Shown here: positions 22,013 through 32,782 of the stretch, in pieces | How positions within the stretch are numbered: the stretch's first letter is position 1 | Layout: each line of letters starts with the position of its first letter | Assembly: GCA_031763025.1 (NCBI GenBank) | Contig: JASSKH010000010.1 | Coordinates: 6,381,901 to 6,445,900 of the forward strand | Source of the DNA: Macrocystis pyrifera | Taxonomy: Eukaryota; Sar; Phaeophyceae; Laminariales; Laminariaceae | Length of the DNA stretch: 64,000 nt | Direction: 5' to 3' | Made by a program: the position numbers and the translations under genes | Notes under the pieces: model-generated | Seen by the model: the letters and a program-made list of their open reading frames with translations, nothing else | Databases searched by the model: none | What the model was told of the DNA's origin: nothing

Positions 22013-23376
22013 ATCCCACACCAACGACGGACAGACACCGGCTCCATCCGCCGTTCACCTTTTCTGCCGCCCAATGAGAACAACAATTGCTTCTTCAACG
22101 CCGCCATCGCCTCCGCCATAGCTGCTTGGGAAGGACACCCTCTCCCCAACCCAACCATGGCAACACCAGCTGGAGGCATCTTCTTCTCCGCTCTTGCGGC
22201 TGTGCGTGCCTGCATGTTCGACGGCAAGCCTCTCTAACGCACCCTCTTGGTAAGTTCTTGCTTGTTCTGTTATCCACATCTCGTCGTAATAATACCCCCC
22301 AATACTTACCGGCGCCCGCAAGTACCCATATATACATAAATACTACGTTGTGCTTTCATGTGTCTTCTAAACGTATTGTATCATTTCGTTCGGTATGCGT
22401 CGCATTCTTTGGCGGAATGCAGGATTCTTTGGCTCAAGCACGTGACAAGATCCTTGGTAGTAGCGGCCTACCGGGCGCAGGATCCGTAATGGGAACGCCA
22501 GGCTCCAAATACCAAGCGATCACCCTTCGACCTGATGATCAACTCCACCCCAACAGCGGGTGGCCAGGTGACGTCGTGGAACGGCATGCTCGTATCATGT
22601 ACACTCGGACGGCTCTCGCATTCAACTGGCACTACACTACCGATTGCCATGTCGAAGACCATGGCCATATCGAGATAACCGCATCCCAATGTGCACGATG
22701 GCGAGATCCCGCACCAGTCTTGATTCCGCACGGACCGCCCCAGTCACTCCAGGATACAGTCAATGCCTTGTTCCTAACCGGGGCCGCCTCCGACTTCTCA
22801 TTTCCTGGACCTGCTCCGTGCCCCCCCAGCGACGAGAGCTGCGCCCGGCACATCAGCATATCCACATGGTCGATTCTTCCTTGGAGTGCGGACAACGCCC
22901 CAGATCGCGTTTTCTTCGCGTCTGCACGTCTAGACATCTACGAGGACGCCGGAGAGCCGCCAGCACCGTCACCCATTTTGATGATAGGCGTTGAGTACTG
23001 CCTCGTAGCTGTCATCTACTCCATTCCGAACCATTTCGTGACCCAGTTGCGTTCGAGAGGGCGGTGGTTGAAGTACGATGGCACACTCGGGGGGAGTACC
23101 ACGTCTTGCGACGATTTCGACTATGACTGGTATCATGGTTTCCAGCATATGTATGTCTACCTTCGAAAGTCTATGACCTTGCCTGTTCCCCAGGCACAAA
23201 CGACAGCATACCGTAGTGCTAGCTACCATGAGCGCGCAAGCCAAGAACGCGCGAAGATAATCGAGGCGACTAGACAAGAACCCATCATGCCTCCGCCTTA
23301 CCGAAGTCCTGGCCACTACGACGTGGGGAGCGCAGCTGTGCCTTGCCAACTCGACTCCGACGTACCACCGCCTTGA
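22013..23376 (+). pseudogene. USP-like cysteine protease domain, with intron and in-frame stop
   Basis: Exon 1 (about 22013-22249) holds the box NENNNCFFNAAIASAIAAW, like the N..CF.NA catalytic-Cys box of ubiquitin-specific proteases. A GTAAGT donor begins at 22250 and an acceptor TGCAG ends at 22422; phases match (0/0). Exon 2 (22423-23376) carries YCLVAVIYSIPNHFVTQL and GRWLKYDG, resembling the C-terminal His box and Asp of the same fold. It ends with a Pro-rich tail and TGA. A TAA at 22235-22237 interrupts exon 1 in the spliced frame, so the copy is dead or read through. It lies 33 bp after the helicase remnant. A Ulp1 or OTU protease is a less likely reading. Confidence 0.6.
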
Positions 23377-23496
23377 GCGTGTCCCGTGTTCTTCGCATGT
23401 GTGTTGAAACGTTTTGATTTTTGATGTGATATTGCTTCTCGATTAGGACTGCCTGCCTTCTTGTTTCCCTCTTTTTGCTAGAAAGAATTTGTAGAA

Positions 23497-23703
23497 ATGT
23501 TGCACGGCGCGTCCAGCCTTTCGAGTTCTGCGCGGCTACAGGTCGACAGAGTGTTGTTTACGGGGTGCATGTACGTGACGATCATCGGCGAAAAGTCTAC
23601 CTGTATGCCTTTTGTCATCTTTGACTTCACGGCAGCGTTTTATTTGGTGGGGGTGTGTTCGCGACACGTCGAGGTCATCGCAATCTACGCGATGCGACTG
23701 TGA
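23497..23703 (+). repeat. Dispersed ~360-bp repeat, copy 2 (3' part)
   Basis: Shares GATCATCGGCGAAAAGTCTA, TGTATGCCTTTTGTCATC, CACGTCGAGGTCATCGCAAT and the end GCGATGCGACTGTGA with the other copies; it runs straight into a hairpin-ended small element. Confidence 0.65.
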
Positions 23704-23705
23704 CG

Positions 23706-23876
23706 TTTTGTTTATGTTTTTTGCTTCGAAATAGCGGCAACAGCAGCATTTGCAAACAAGTAATATTCAACGTGGCAAATATCGACGTCTCGAGAGAATT
23801 GTCATACCGCCGGCCAACCTTTTGTTATATGGTGAACCGCTAGGGAACAGCGGGGCAACCCTTGCCCTGCCCTACA
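23706..23876 (+). mobile_element. Small hairpin-ended element, type I, copy 1
   Basis: Begins GTTTTGTTT...GCTTCGAAATAGC and ends with TAGGGAACAGC, a GGGCAA/TTGCCC hairpin and CCTACA. About 165 bp, no coding. The next copy starts a few bases after its end. Confidence 0.65.
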
Positions 23877-23885
23877 ATGATATAA

Positions 23886-24047
23886 TGTTTTGTTTTTTGC
23901 TTCGAAATAGTCAACAGCAGCATCTTCAAACAAATAATATTCTACGTAGCAAGTATCTACGTCGCGAGAGAATTTCCATACCTCCGTCCAACCTTTTATT
24001 ATATGGTAACACCTAGGGAACAGCAGGGCAACCCTTGCCCTGCTCTA
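23886..24047 (+). mobile_element. Small hairpin-ended element, type I, copy 2
   Basis: Begins ATGTTTTGTTTTTTGCTTCG and ends CCTAGGGAACAGCAGGGCAA, a CCC loop, TTGCCCTGCT and CTACA. The stem is 10 bp and perfect. It lies head to tail behind copy 1. Confidence 0.7.
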
Positions 24048-24049
24048 CA

Positions 24050-24410
24050 ATAGACTATAGCAAGAGTACGTTCTACGTACTTTCTCGACACCTACATTAC
24101 GACAATAACGGCCCACGAAGGACGACACTCAACCTATCCTGCTAACCGTCACCGTTGAGGTCGTGCCAGCGTTTGTTTATTTGGTTTAGGCTGTTGCACG
24201 GCGCGTCGAGACCTTCTAGTTCTGCGCAGCTGCACTTACATTATTTGTTTTGTCTACATACTTTTGTTTACGGGGTACATGCACGTAACGATCATCGGCG
24301 AAAGTTCTTGTATGGCTTCTGTCATCTTGGGCTTTACTGCGGCGTCGTATTGGGTATGGATGTGTACACGGCACGTCGAAGCCATCGCAATCTGCGCGGT
24401 TCGACTGGTC
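24050..24410 (+). repeat. Dispersed ~360-bp repeat, copy 3
   Basis: Starts TAGACTATAGCAAGAGTACG and shares the ACTTTCTCGACACCTACA, CATCGGCGAAA and CACGTCGAAGCCATCGCAA blocks with copies 1, 2 and 4. Confidence 0.65.
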
Positions 24411-24970
24411 CCTAGGGTTACCTAGGGTTATCTAAAAGAAAAATTAATTTCCTGTCCTAACGGACAAAATGACAAAAAAACGATACACTTGCGCTTTTTT
24501 GCTTGTTTACGGTACAAAAAACTCACACCAGGCAATCAGGGTACACCAAACCCAAGTTATATGACATTTTATGTCAAGGTATACCGTTTTATGGCGAAAC
24601 ATCCATGTCCGTCCGTCTCACTTGCGAAAATGCCAAAAAACGGTACACCATCATATTTTTTCCAGTTTACGGTACGAAAAAGTAAAACGAGGTGTTTTTG
24701 CATTTTGCTTTCGAAGTTGTCTTATATTAGTGCGCACCCCCCCGCTCGGAGCGAAGGGGGGTGGAGAGAGGGGCAGACCCCCGGGGCTGCTCCAGTAGCA
24801 ACCCCCTGCTAACATCCGTAAACCTGAGTCAAACTCCATCCCCAACTGGCGACGTCTATCTCTCGATGCCAGCCGACTCGAATGACAATACAAACAGAGG
24901 CGAATACCAGGTAAAAATAAATTACCCTCACAACGTAGCACACAACATACACATCAACCACAAGAGGGTT
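24411..24970. other. Gene-free stretch
   Basis: AT-rich DNA with recurring TTTACGGTAC-like motifs and short open frames in all phases; no recognisable gene. A GGTGGAGAGAGGGGC purine patch lies near 24761. Confidence 0.4.
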
Positions 24971-24973
24971 AGA

Positions 24974-25125
24974 ATGTTTTGTTTTTTTGCTTCGAGATAG
25001 CGGCAACAGCAGCATCTTCAAACAAGGAATATTCTACGTCGCGAGAGAATTTCCATACCTCCGTCCAACCTTTTATTTTATGGTAACACCTAGGGAACAG
25101 CAGGGCAACCCTTGCCCTGCTCTAC
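24974..25125 (+). mobile_element. Small hairpin-ended element, type I, copy 3
   Basis: ATGTTTTGTTTTTTTGCTTC at the 5' end, ACACCTAGGGAACAGCAGGG with the TTGCCCTGCT arm and CTACA at the 3' end. Followed head to tail by a type II element. Confidence 0.7.
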
Positions 25126-25134
25126 ACTAATATT

Positions 25135-25616
25135 ATGTTTTGGTTTGATATTTCGAAGCTAACTACCCATGAGACTTGCGAGGACTCAGTCATTTCAACC
25201 CCTCGTACCTCACAAGGACTCCGTCGTTCTAGTGCCTTGACATACTCTTGACCTAGGTGCTTCAAAATTACTGGTATTGGCGAGTCAACGACTGACTCCC
25301 GATGACTGGACACTGGTACTCTGCCGACCTTTTCGTTTGCAGTATGTAGTTCTCGTGTCGCTGCTGCAAATTTTCACTCCTACTCAAAATGCACCTCGCC
25401 TCTGCAGTATAGTGTTATTGTATCGCTGCTGCTTTTTTCGCTCCTACCCCAAATGTACATGCTAGTGGTTCTGACCGACGTGTTGCGAACGTATCGTGCC
25501 TGCTTTGTGGCCGCTTTTCTATGCCCGACCAATCCCTGAAATTGTCATACCTCCGTCCAACCTTGTATTAAAAAGTAACACCTAGGGAACAGCAGGGCAA
25601 CGCTTGCCCTGCTCTA
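25135..25616 (+). mobile_element. Small hairpin-ended element, type II, copy 1
   Basis: About 480 bp from ATGTTTTGGTTTGATATTTC to the hairpin AGCAGGGCAA/TTGCCCTGCT plus CTACA. The middle differs from type I (CCATGAGACTTGCGAGGACT, then TTTGCAGTATGTAGTTCTCG). The last ~80 bp match type I (CCTCCGTCCAACCTT onward). It is the intact counterpart of the copy split by retrotransposon A. Confidence 0.72.
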
Positions 25617-25621
25617 CAATG

Positions 25622-26157
25622 CAGATACAAAGGCAAACGAAGCGAGCAGAGGAGCTCTCTCTTTTCATCGGACGTCGATGATGAGATACAGCCACCGACA
25701 GCGACATCGATACCAACATGCCTGGTACAACAGTAGCCGCCATAGTTCTGATCTTCTCGGGGCACGTTGTCTGTTTGGCGGGTTGGTGGCGACCATCTCG
25801 TACACCACAGCTCTGATCTTGTCGGGGCACGCTGTCTGTGCAGAGTTAGCGGTGCCCATCTCGTACGAGGCGTTCTACAATAGAGATTCATCATATGATA
25901 TTATTTCTGAAGCTCCTATGTCCCCCCAACGCATGATGCGGAATTCAACGGGGACAAACATAGGAATACGACTGATGCTACACGCATCTCGTACGTGTAC
26001 GAGCGCATTATGTCCAACAATGTGGAGCACAAATTACATACTCAGCCTTCAACTGGCGCCCGGTGAGGACGTCGTGGTGGCACAGAAAGTTTGTTTTTTT
26101 CCCAAATGTGATTCCTCTTTCGTAGGACGCCTCGTCCATGGTGCCGTATCCTGATAT
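25622..26157 (+). other. Open stretch with two ~66-bp imperfect repeats
   Basis: A 158-codon frame (25678-26154) has no recognisable protein features. Inside it, blocks at about 25743-25808 and 25809-25868 repeat CTGATCTT.TCGGGGCACG and CCATCTCGTAC. The repeat, not selection on a protein, may keep the frame open. Confidence 0.3.
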
Positions 26158-26287
26158 GGTATAATATATTCTTTTGGCTTAACTAGGGTTCTTCCGTAAG
26201 TTTAGCTACGTGGGGTTATCTATGACGGAAATTTCGAACGTTTCCGACAAACAATTGTGTGAATTTTTAAAAAACAAAAGAAGCACG

Positions 26288-26392
26288 TCAGCTGTGAATT
26301 CAACCGATCGGTCGATACTCAACTTTGCAAGCTGCGTGAATTCGTTCGCGCGTTTTCCAAGCTGCGTGAACTCGTTCGCGCGTTTTCCACTA
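26288..26392 (+). repeat. Dispersed 38-bp block followed by a 32-bp tandem duplication
   Basis: CAGCTGTGAATTCAACCGAT and what follows also occur at 21281-21318. Then AAGCTGCGTGAATTCGTTCG CGCGTTTTCC appears twice in tandem (about 26328-26390). Confidence 0.7.
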
Positions 26393-26769
26393 TTTCCCTC
26401 GCGATTGACTACTGGCCAGTGACTCCCCTGGATGCTACCAGGGTCGACGAGACGATAATACTTACAGCAGGATCGATTTCCAATTGATTTCGGCCAGTAC
26501 CATTTCGCGCATTGAAACAGCAGATCGACATTTGGAAAAATGCCACAAAACGGTGTACCAGTTGGAAATAATATATAAAAAGTATACCAGCGGGTTCCAC
26601 GCCACATGCCCGTACGTAAAACGCAATAATCTTACGTAGAAGCAATCAGCACAACAATCTCAACAGGGACGTATGCTTTCCCCCCCGGTACACCCTTTAA
26701 GGACATAAACCGTGTCGCAAAAAATAATTCTGGAGGTTTGTTGATCTTTCTATTGCTTCGACAATGGGC

Positions 26770-27050
26770 GAGGGGGGAAATCTATTGATGTCCATTGTCG
26801 GCCACAAATAGAGTGTGGAACGTTTCTATCGGTAGATACTGTCGACGACAACATATTCAGAAAGTTGGCAGTAATAGTCCATTGTGGTAACGAAAGGCTG
26901 GGTACCTGTCAGTTGATTGACATTGACCTTTGACGGCCATTGCCGGCCGCAATATATTGTGCAAGCTATCCATCGATACACCTTGTCCACCACAATAAGG
27001 TTGTGCCCGGTGTTCATCGATGGCCATTGACGGCCGCACTAGATTTCGTA
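26770..27050. repeat. Degenerate ATCGATGGCCATTGACGGCC motif cluster
   Basis: TTGATGTCCATTGTCGGCCA, GACGGCCATTGCCGGCCGCA and ATCGATGGCCATTGACGGCC recur with spacing of roughly 70-130 bp. Related motifs occur at 33870-34220. Confidence 0.5.
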
Positions 27051-27051
27051 G

Positions 27052-27175
27052 GCTACCAATCAAGGTTCTCCTTGCATGCCTTGTGTCAACTTGGACTTTA
27101 CTGCGGCGTCTTATTTGGTATGGGTGTGTACACGGCACGTCGAAGCCACCGCAATCTGCGCGATTAGGCTGTAAT
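27052..27175 (+). repeat. Dispersed ~360-bp repeat, copy 4 (3' part)
   Basis: TTGGACTTTACTGCGGCGTC, GGTGTGTACACGGCACGTCG and CGCAATCTGCGCGATTAGGC match copies 1-3. It leads directly into the type II hairpin element that retrotransposon A interrupts. Confidence 0.65.
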
Positions 27176-27178
27176 ATT

Positions 27179-27210
27179 ATGTTTTGGTTTTATATTTCGA
27201 ACTTAAGTAC
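27179..27210 (+). mobile_element. 5' fragment of type II hairpin element, copy 2
   Basis: ATGTTTTGGTTTTATATTTC and the following bases match the start of 25135-25616. It ends in GTAC, the target site of retrotransposon A, and the rest of the unit resumes at 33015. Confidence 0.75.
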
Positions 27211-27442
27211 TGTAGCCAAAAGATACCAAGCCGTGGAGGTTTCAGTGTAATCGCATGTGTGAGTGGAGCAGTGGCCGGGGATCCTGTGTGATGTCCCCTA
27301 GCCACCTGGCTCGTGGTCCGATGAGGATCACTCCGTGATAATACAAGCTCTAAGAACAAGACTTACTGAGTGCGAGGCCAGCGAGACTGGTGGAGTCCCT
27401 CGCTGGAAGCCCTCTTGCTGATATCATCTGGCAGAGGCCATA
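27211..27442 (+). repeat. 5' LTR of copy A
   Basis: 232 bp, starts TGTAGCCAAAAG and ends GAGGCCATA. The next bases form the perfect palindrome ATATCTAGATAT rather than a recognisable initiator-tRNA primer site. Confidence 0.93.
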
Positions 27443-27468
27443 ATATCTAGATATTCGCGGAACTTCTG

Positions 27469-27867
27469 TTGGAGGAGTTTTCGGCTGCGGAGTATTGGGT
27501 CACAGCTGGGAAGGCAGTTGGCCCGTTGGACGGATCGAAACGGCTTGAAGCGCACAGCAGGGGAGGACGCTCCGGGAGCTGGAGGACGCACAGGTCAGGC
27601 GGCAGTTTCTCCGTTATTACAGTAGAGTCCAGGTGGACTGCTGTGGATTATGGCGCACACGGCAAGCACGCCGCTGGTGGTAGGGGAGTCTCTGACTCCA
27701 CCGAAATACGGAGAGGTGTGGACCGAGCAGGCCTCTCGTGTTTTTTTTACGCAGCGTACCTCGATTATGAGGAACGGCTGCAGCTCGCCAACGCTCAGGG
27801 GGTGGTTCAGCACTCCAAAGTGAGCATGGGCCAGCTTATCCCCAATTACATTCATCGTGTGTTTTGA
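27469..27867 (+). CDS. Upstream gag-like ORF of copy A
   Basis: The frame ends with helix-rich gag-like sequence (YAAYLDYEERLQLANAQGVV, then HSKVSMGQLIPNYIHR) and TGA at 27865-27867, about 25 bp before the main ORF Met in another frame. In copy B the same segment follows a different N-terminus (MAHTASTPLVVGESLTPP) because A has T8 and B T6 near 27740. The B version looks more natural. It probably is the N-terminal part of Gag, now out of frame. Confidence 0.5.
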   Translation: MEEFSAAEYWVTAGKAVGPLDGSKRLEAHSRGGRSGSWRTHRSGGSFSVITVESRWTAVDYGAHGKHAAGGRGVSDSTEIRRGVDRAGLSCFFYAAYLDYEERLQLANAQGVVQHSKVSMGQLIPNYIHRVF

Positions 27868-27892
27868 GGGATTTTACAAGCATCAGACTACG

Positions 27893-29923
27893 ATGACCGC
27901 CTCGGAGTTGTTGGACGCTGTTAGGCAGCACGCTGGTTACACAACCACCAGCAACAGATTTGACACCTCGCGGGCGGCAGCGGACTTGCGTCGCGTTCTC
28001 TCAATGAGGCGCGATGAAAAGCAGGGCGGTGAAACATCCGTCAAAGACCGCGCGATGATGGTAAACTCCGCTATGGAAAAGTATTTTGCGGAGAATCACG
28101 CGGTGCATGCCATGTACCGCGCGCAGGACCGTTCGTGGTTGCCCGGACCGGCGGAATTTGTGAGCATGGCGTTGGTGGATGGCTTATGGCCGTCCGAGTT
28201 CAAAAAGTACGTAAAAGGTCAGCTAACGTACGCTGCAGGGTGGAAGAAGGACCCGGCATTGGTCATGGACCAAATTTTTTCTGCTGCAGAACAGTGGAAA
28301 TTCATCGAGGCGTATGGTCGGAAAGATGCTGCAGGGGCAGCTGAACCGCGACGCCAACAGCAGCAGAAACCGAAACAGCAGCAGTCCGCGAAAAAGTCGT
28401 TTGTTCGCGTCTGTTTCGAGTGTGGTGATCCCAACCATTATGTTTCTGATTGCCCAAAAGCTCGCGGTGGCGGCACAGCTCCCAGCAGTGGTGGGCGCGG
28501 GTCGTCAGGGTATCGCGGGGGCCGCAATGGCGGCCGGGGCAGATTCAACCATGGACGCGGGCGCGGTGGCCGTGGTGGCAATCAATTGACAGCGGGCGGT
28601 GGAACTTCTGCTGTTGCTTCTTCAACTTCTGGTGCGCCAGCGGCAGGAGCCGCTGGGTCGGGATCTGGTTCGTCTGTTGCCGGCCGAGCTGTATACGTTG
28701 GAGGAGCTGGAACATCGGGGGGTGCTGCTGGAGCGAGAACTTCGCCATCCACCGAGCGGGCGGAGTCAGTGTCTGGTGCTGCTGCAGGGGCGGTAGCGCC
28801 GGAACCGTCTGTATATTCGACGTCTTGGTCGGGGTGGACCGCCGATTCTATTTCTTCGGCGCCGGCTGTAGGAGGGCAGCCATGGCGTCAGGTGACTCTT
28901 GGTACCGACCAGAGTTCAACGGCAGGTGAAGTGCCTGTCGATCGCAGCGCTGAGTGTTTACGCGCTGATCTCTCTTTGCCAGGGTCGGTTGGTTCGCTGA
29001 TGGCGCGTGTGATCCTTGATTCGGGGTCGGCGCTCACGTCCATCGGTGTCGGCTTACTTCAGCAGCTGTCTTCGCATTTCGGCGGCGCCGATCTGCAAAT
29101 TCCGTTCGAAAATGGCCCGCAGCAGGCGAAAACCGCTACGGGTGTTTCAGTGATGGTCACGCACAAAACGGTGCCGATTGCCGTGAGTGTACGGACGCCG
29201 TGGGGAGCGGTGAAATTGGAGCCCATCACTTTCGCGGTCATGCCTGGTACAGATAACGTCGTTCTGTTTGGCATGGCTACCATGAAAGCTCTTGGCATCG
29301 ACGTCTACCGTGAAGCTCTGGAGAAGCTTCGCCCTCGCGCAGTGCCGGTATCGACCGGTGTGGAGACTCCGAGTTACCTTGCGGCGCGCAGAGTGACGGT
29401 TTCCGTGCGTGCTTTTCAGACCGAGGCTACGGTGGATGCTCCGGAGGACAAGGCGGTGGAACATTTGGTCGACCGGGGGCCAGACATGTTCATGGATCCG
29501 GAGGCGGAGCGGACGGCCCGAGAACGGGCGTTGGAGGACAGCGTGCAGCAGGCAGAGCAGAGTGGATTAAGCGTCGGCGGAGCAACCCGTTTGCGCGAAA
29601 TTTTGGCTCGTCGCGTGGGTGCTTTTCGCCGTGCGCTGTGTGGTGATCCGCCAGCGCAAGTGGAGCCGATGCGAGTGCAGCTGAAGCAACAGGCGAAGCC
29701 TGTCAAGGCAACGCCACGTCGGTACGAACCGACGAAAAGGGACTGGCTCTCGAAGTGCATTGCTGCTTTGGTGTTTTTTTGGCTTTGTCTACCACAACAT
29801 CCAGGCGGTGTGGGCGAGTCCGGCGATGGCGGTGCCCAAGAAGGACTCTTTCCGTTTGGTGAGCGACTACTCGGCGGTGAACGCACAGGTGGAGAAGTCC
29901 CCGGGCGTCATGCCCAACCATGA
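27893..29923 (+). pseudogene. Gag-protease ORF of copy A, frameshifted into RT
   Basis: Begins MTASELLDAVRQHAGYTT. Nucleocapsid zinc knuckle CFECGDPNHYVSDC (Cys174, Cys177, His182, Cys187) is followed by a Gly/Arg-rich basic stretch and an Ala/Gly/Ser-rich linker. The aspartic protease has VILDSGSALTSIG (Asp376). A T7 run at 29774-29780 (T6 in copy B) throws the frame out shortly before the RT core, so the ORF ends with about 50 foreign residues. Gag packages element RNA; the protease processes the polyprotein. Confidence 0.9.
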
Positions 29924-30989
29924 AGACATGGGAGATCTGCTGGGGGCGCGTTTCTTCGGCAAGCTGGACCTACTTCAAGGGTACTGGCAGATGCCTTTGG
30001 CTCCGGAGGCGCAAGACGTCTTCACCATGGCGACAAGCGACGGTTTGTTCACGCCTACCCGTGTTCCCCAAGGTGTTTTGAATGCGACTTCTTATTTCCA
30101 AGGTGTCATGACTGAAGTGTTGCGTGGTTTGGATTGCAAAGTTTGGGTCGATGACGTTTTCTTTTTCGCAGACACCGAAGAAGCTCTTCTGCAGCTGCTT
30201 GATGACATTCTTGAACGCCTGGAGAATGTTGGACTGTTTGTCGCCGCCCACAAGTGTACCTTCTTCTCTCGTGAACTGGTCTGGTGTGGTAAGGTGTATT
30301 CCAATGGTGTCGTGTCCCATGACCCCGCTCGAGTGCAAGGTTTAAGTGAAATGCGTCGTCCCGAAAACGCTGGAGAACTAATGCAATTCTTGCAGGCTGT
30401 CAACTGGTTGCGTACATCGTTACCACGTTTAGCGGAAACGGTAGCACCGTTACGTGATTTTTTGGAGGAGCTCCTTGTTGGGGCTACACGTCGGACTAAG
30501 CGAGTGGCGCGCAATCGTGTCATCAAGGATACCGCGTGGACGGAGGATCGGGTGCGGGCGTGGAATGCCGCACGGGGTTTGGTGGCGCAAGCAGTGCCGC
30601 TTCATCATCCTCGTCCCGGGTGCGTTGTTTTGATGTTTCCTGACGCTTCTGATTTCCATTGGGGTAGTTTTCTCACCCAAGTGCCTGAACACGAATTTCG
30701 CAGTGGATTGGCGTTGGAAAGCATGTCTCACGAGCCTCTCGGATTTCTGAGTGGTTCGTTCACAGGTTCGCAGTTGCGCTGGGCGACTGTCGACAAAGAA
30801 GGTTTTGCGATCGTTAATACGTTCCGGAGGCTCGAATACCTGCTTTGGGGTGGTGTTCATATCTTTACTGATCATCGAAACTTGCAGTACATGGTGTTCA
30901 TATCTTTACTGATCATCGAAACTTGCAGTACATTTTCAATCCGGAGAAGTGTGTCACGACGGTCACAAAGACCATGGCACAACGCCTAG
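29781..30989 (+). pseudogene. RT and RNase H N-part of copy A
   Basis: Continuation of pol after the T-run shift. RT motifs: FGKLDLLQGYWQM (catalytic Asp) and VWVDDVFFFADTEE, the VDD form of the YXDD box, then the LVWCGKVYSNGV connection. RNase H begins at FPDASDFHWGSFLTQ and reaches FTDHRNLQYM. The 41-bp duplication then changes frame, and the ORF ends after ~35 meaningless residues. Confidence 0.9.
30852..30933 (+). repeat. Perfect 41-bp tandem duplication in pol (copy A)
   Basis: Units 30852-30892 and 30893-30933 are identical (GGTGTTCATATCTTTACTGA...GCAGTACAT). Because 41 is not a multiple of three it shifts frame. The identical duplication is in copy B at 48641-48722. Confidence 0.97.
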
Positions 30990-32704
30990 AGAATTGGAAG
31001 GGTGTTTTAGGACAATACCGCTATGCAATCGAACACATCCCTGGCGATCGAAACTGTTGGGGGGATCTGTTGTCTCGTTGGGTCAAAGTTCCTACGGTGC
31101 CTGTTCGTTCGGTTGCCGTGCACAGCCCATGTAATGCTGACGATTCGCTTCCCGCATTGGATGTGATTCGTGCCTCGCAACAAAGGTCTGTCGCTCGTAT
31201 CGGCGTTGGTGTTCATGAATTTTCGACAACCTTCGGTCAAGCTACCTTGGCCGATGATGGTTTGTTTCGTGTGCGTGTTGGGGTGCGTGACGTCTTGTGG
31301 ATTCCGCCGGATGATCTTGCTCTTCAAACTCGTTTGATGGTGTGCGCGCACATGCGCTCGGCTGGTCACCGTGGTGTGGCGCCGACTTTGTTTCGCCTGA
31401 AGGAATATTGTGTTTGGCCTCACATGGATTCTCAGGTTCGCGAATTCGTTCGCCAGTGTTTGCACTGTGTAGACACGCGTGCAGGTGCACTCATTCCTCG
31501 TCCCTACGGAGACACGGTGCATGGTACCGCTCCGGGAGAAGTGGTGCACTTTGATTTTTTGTATGTTGGCCACAGCGGGCCCGAAGGTAGCGATGGCCTG
31601 CCTGATGAGGATGGTTTCCGATATGTTTTGGTCATCATGGATGATTTGTCCAACTACGTGGCGTTGGAACCGGCCGAGGCTTGTACAGCCGAGGTCACAG
31701 CGAAGCATTTGCTAGCCTGGTGTAAGACTTTGGGGGTGCCGCGTGTGTGGGTGAGTGATACCGCCACGCATTTCAAGAACAGGGTGCTTGCTTTGTTGAG
31801 CGACGCGTTGCACATCGAACATCGTTTTGCTGTCGCTTACACGCCGTGGTCGAACGGTACGTGTGAACGCATGGTAAAAGAGGTGGTACGTGCTCTGCGT
31901 TCCATTCTGTCAGAACAGCGTCGTCAGGTTTCGGAGTGGGTTGATGTTTTGCCGGCCGCTCAGTGGGCCTTGAACACTTCGTTTCGTGAACGTTACCGAA
32001 GCACTCCGTACAGCGTGATGTTTGGGCGTGCTCCGCGTACCGATTTCTCGGCGCTCGTTTCTGAGTCTGATGGCAGGTGGAATGTTGACGTGATGAATGC
32101 TGACTTGTTGCGTGCGAACGTCCGTGAAGTCGTTGCAGAGCAGGAGAGATTTTGCGCCGATATTCGCGCAGCTGTTGCCGTGTCTCGCGACAACAAACGT
32201 AAACAGGCTCAGGGCCAGGTGGTGTTGCCAAAATTTGCGGTTGGTGATTTCGTGTTGTATGCTCGTGTTCGTCGGCAGGGTGTCACACCGAAATTGTTGT
32301 CCACATGGACTGGTCCGTGGCGTGTGGTAGCAGCTGATCATGATCATGTGTACTCAGTTCAGAACATCGTTTCTGGGAAGGTGCATCAAGCTCACGTGGC
32401 TCGTTTACGATTTTATGCGGATGCGACGTTGAACGTCACCGCTGATCTGAAGGATGTTTTCCAACATTCCTTTGCGCAGGGTGAATGCCGCATGAATGCT
32501 TTGGTGCATGTGGCCGAAGATGATGCCAACGAGGTGATTGTCTTGGTCGATTGGGATGGTTTCGAAGCAGAGGAGCGCACGTGGGAGTCTTTGCGGTCGA
32601 TTTATTCTGCTGCGCCTGAATTCGTCGTGAAGGAATTGCGCAAATTACGGATGACCCGTGCGCTCAAGATTAAAATTGCTTCAGAGTTCAGCATTGATTT
32701 GTGA
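30930..32704 (+). pseudogene. RNase H end, integrase and chromodomain of copy A
   Basis: An open frame of about 590 codons without its own reliable start, since it opens within the duplication. Residues counted from 30923: integrase zinc-binding H143, H149, C179, C182; catalytic triad D211 (HFDFLYV), D279 (VSDTATH) and E315 (TCERM), the canonical D-35-E spacing. A GPW variant of the GPY/F motif lies at 464-466. The C-terminal chromodomain (about 523-572) includes VLVDWDGFEAEERTWESL. Integrase joins element cDNA to the genome; chromodomains direct chromoviruses to particular chromatin. The sequence itself is intact. Confidence 0.92.
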
Positions 32705-32782
32705 TTTGCCGCATGCGATTTCGTCTTGGTTTTTTGGTTTTGTCAAGCTCGTTCGTGTCGAGTGAACTCGCTTTGGGGGTGC

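Noticed and set aside
27177-27359. ORF of 60-83 codons antisense in all four LTRs (MFLELVLSRSDPHRTTSQ...)
   Set aside because: It is repeated only because the LTRs are identical; no protein features, and it runs against the element's transcription.
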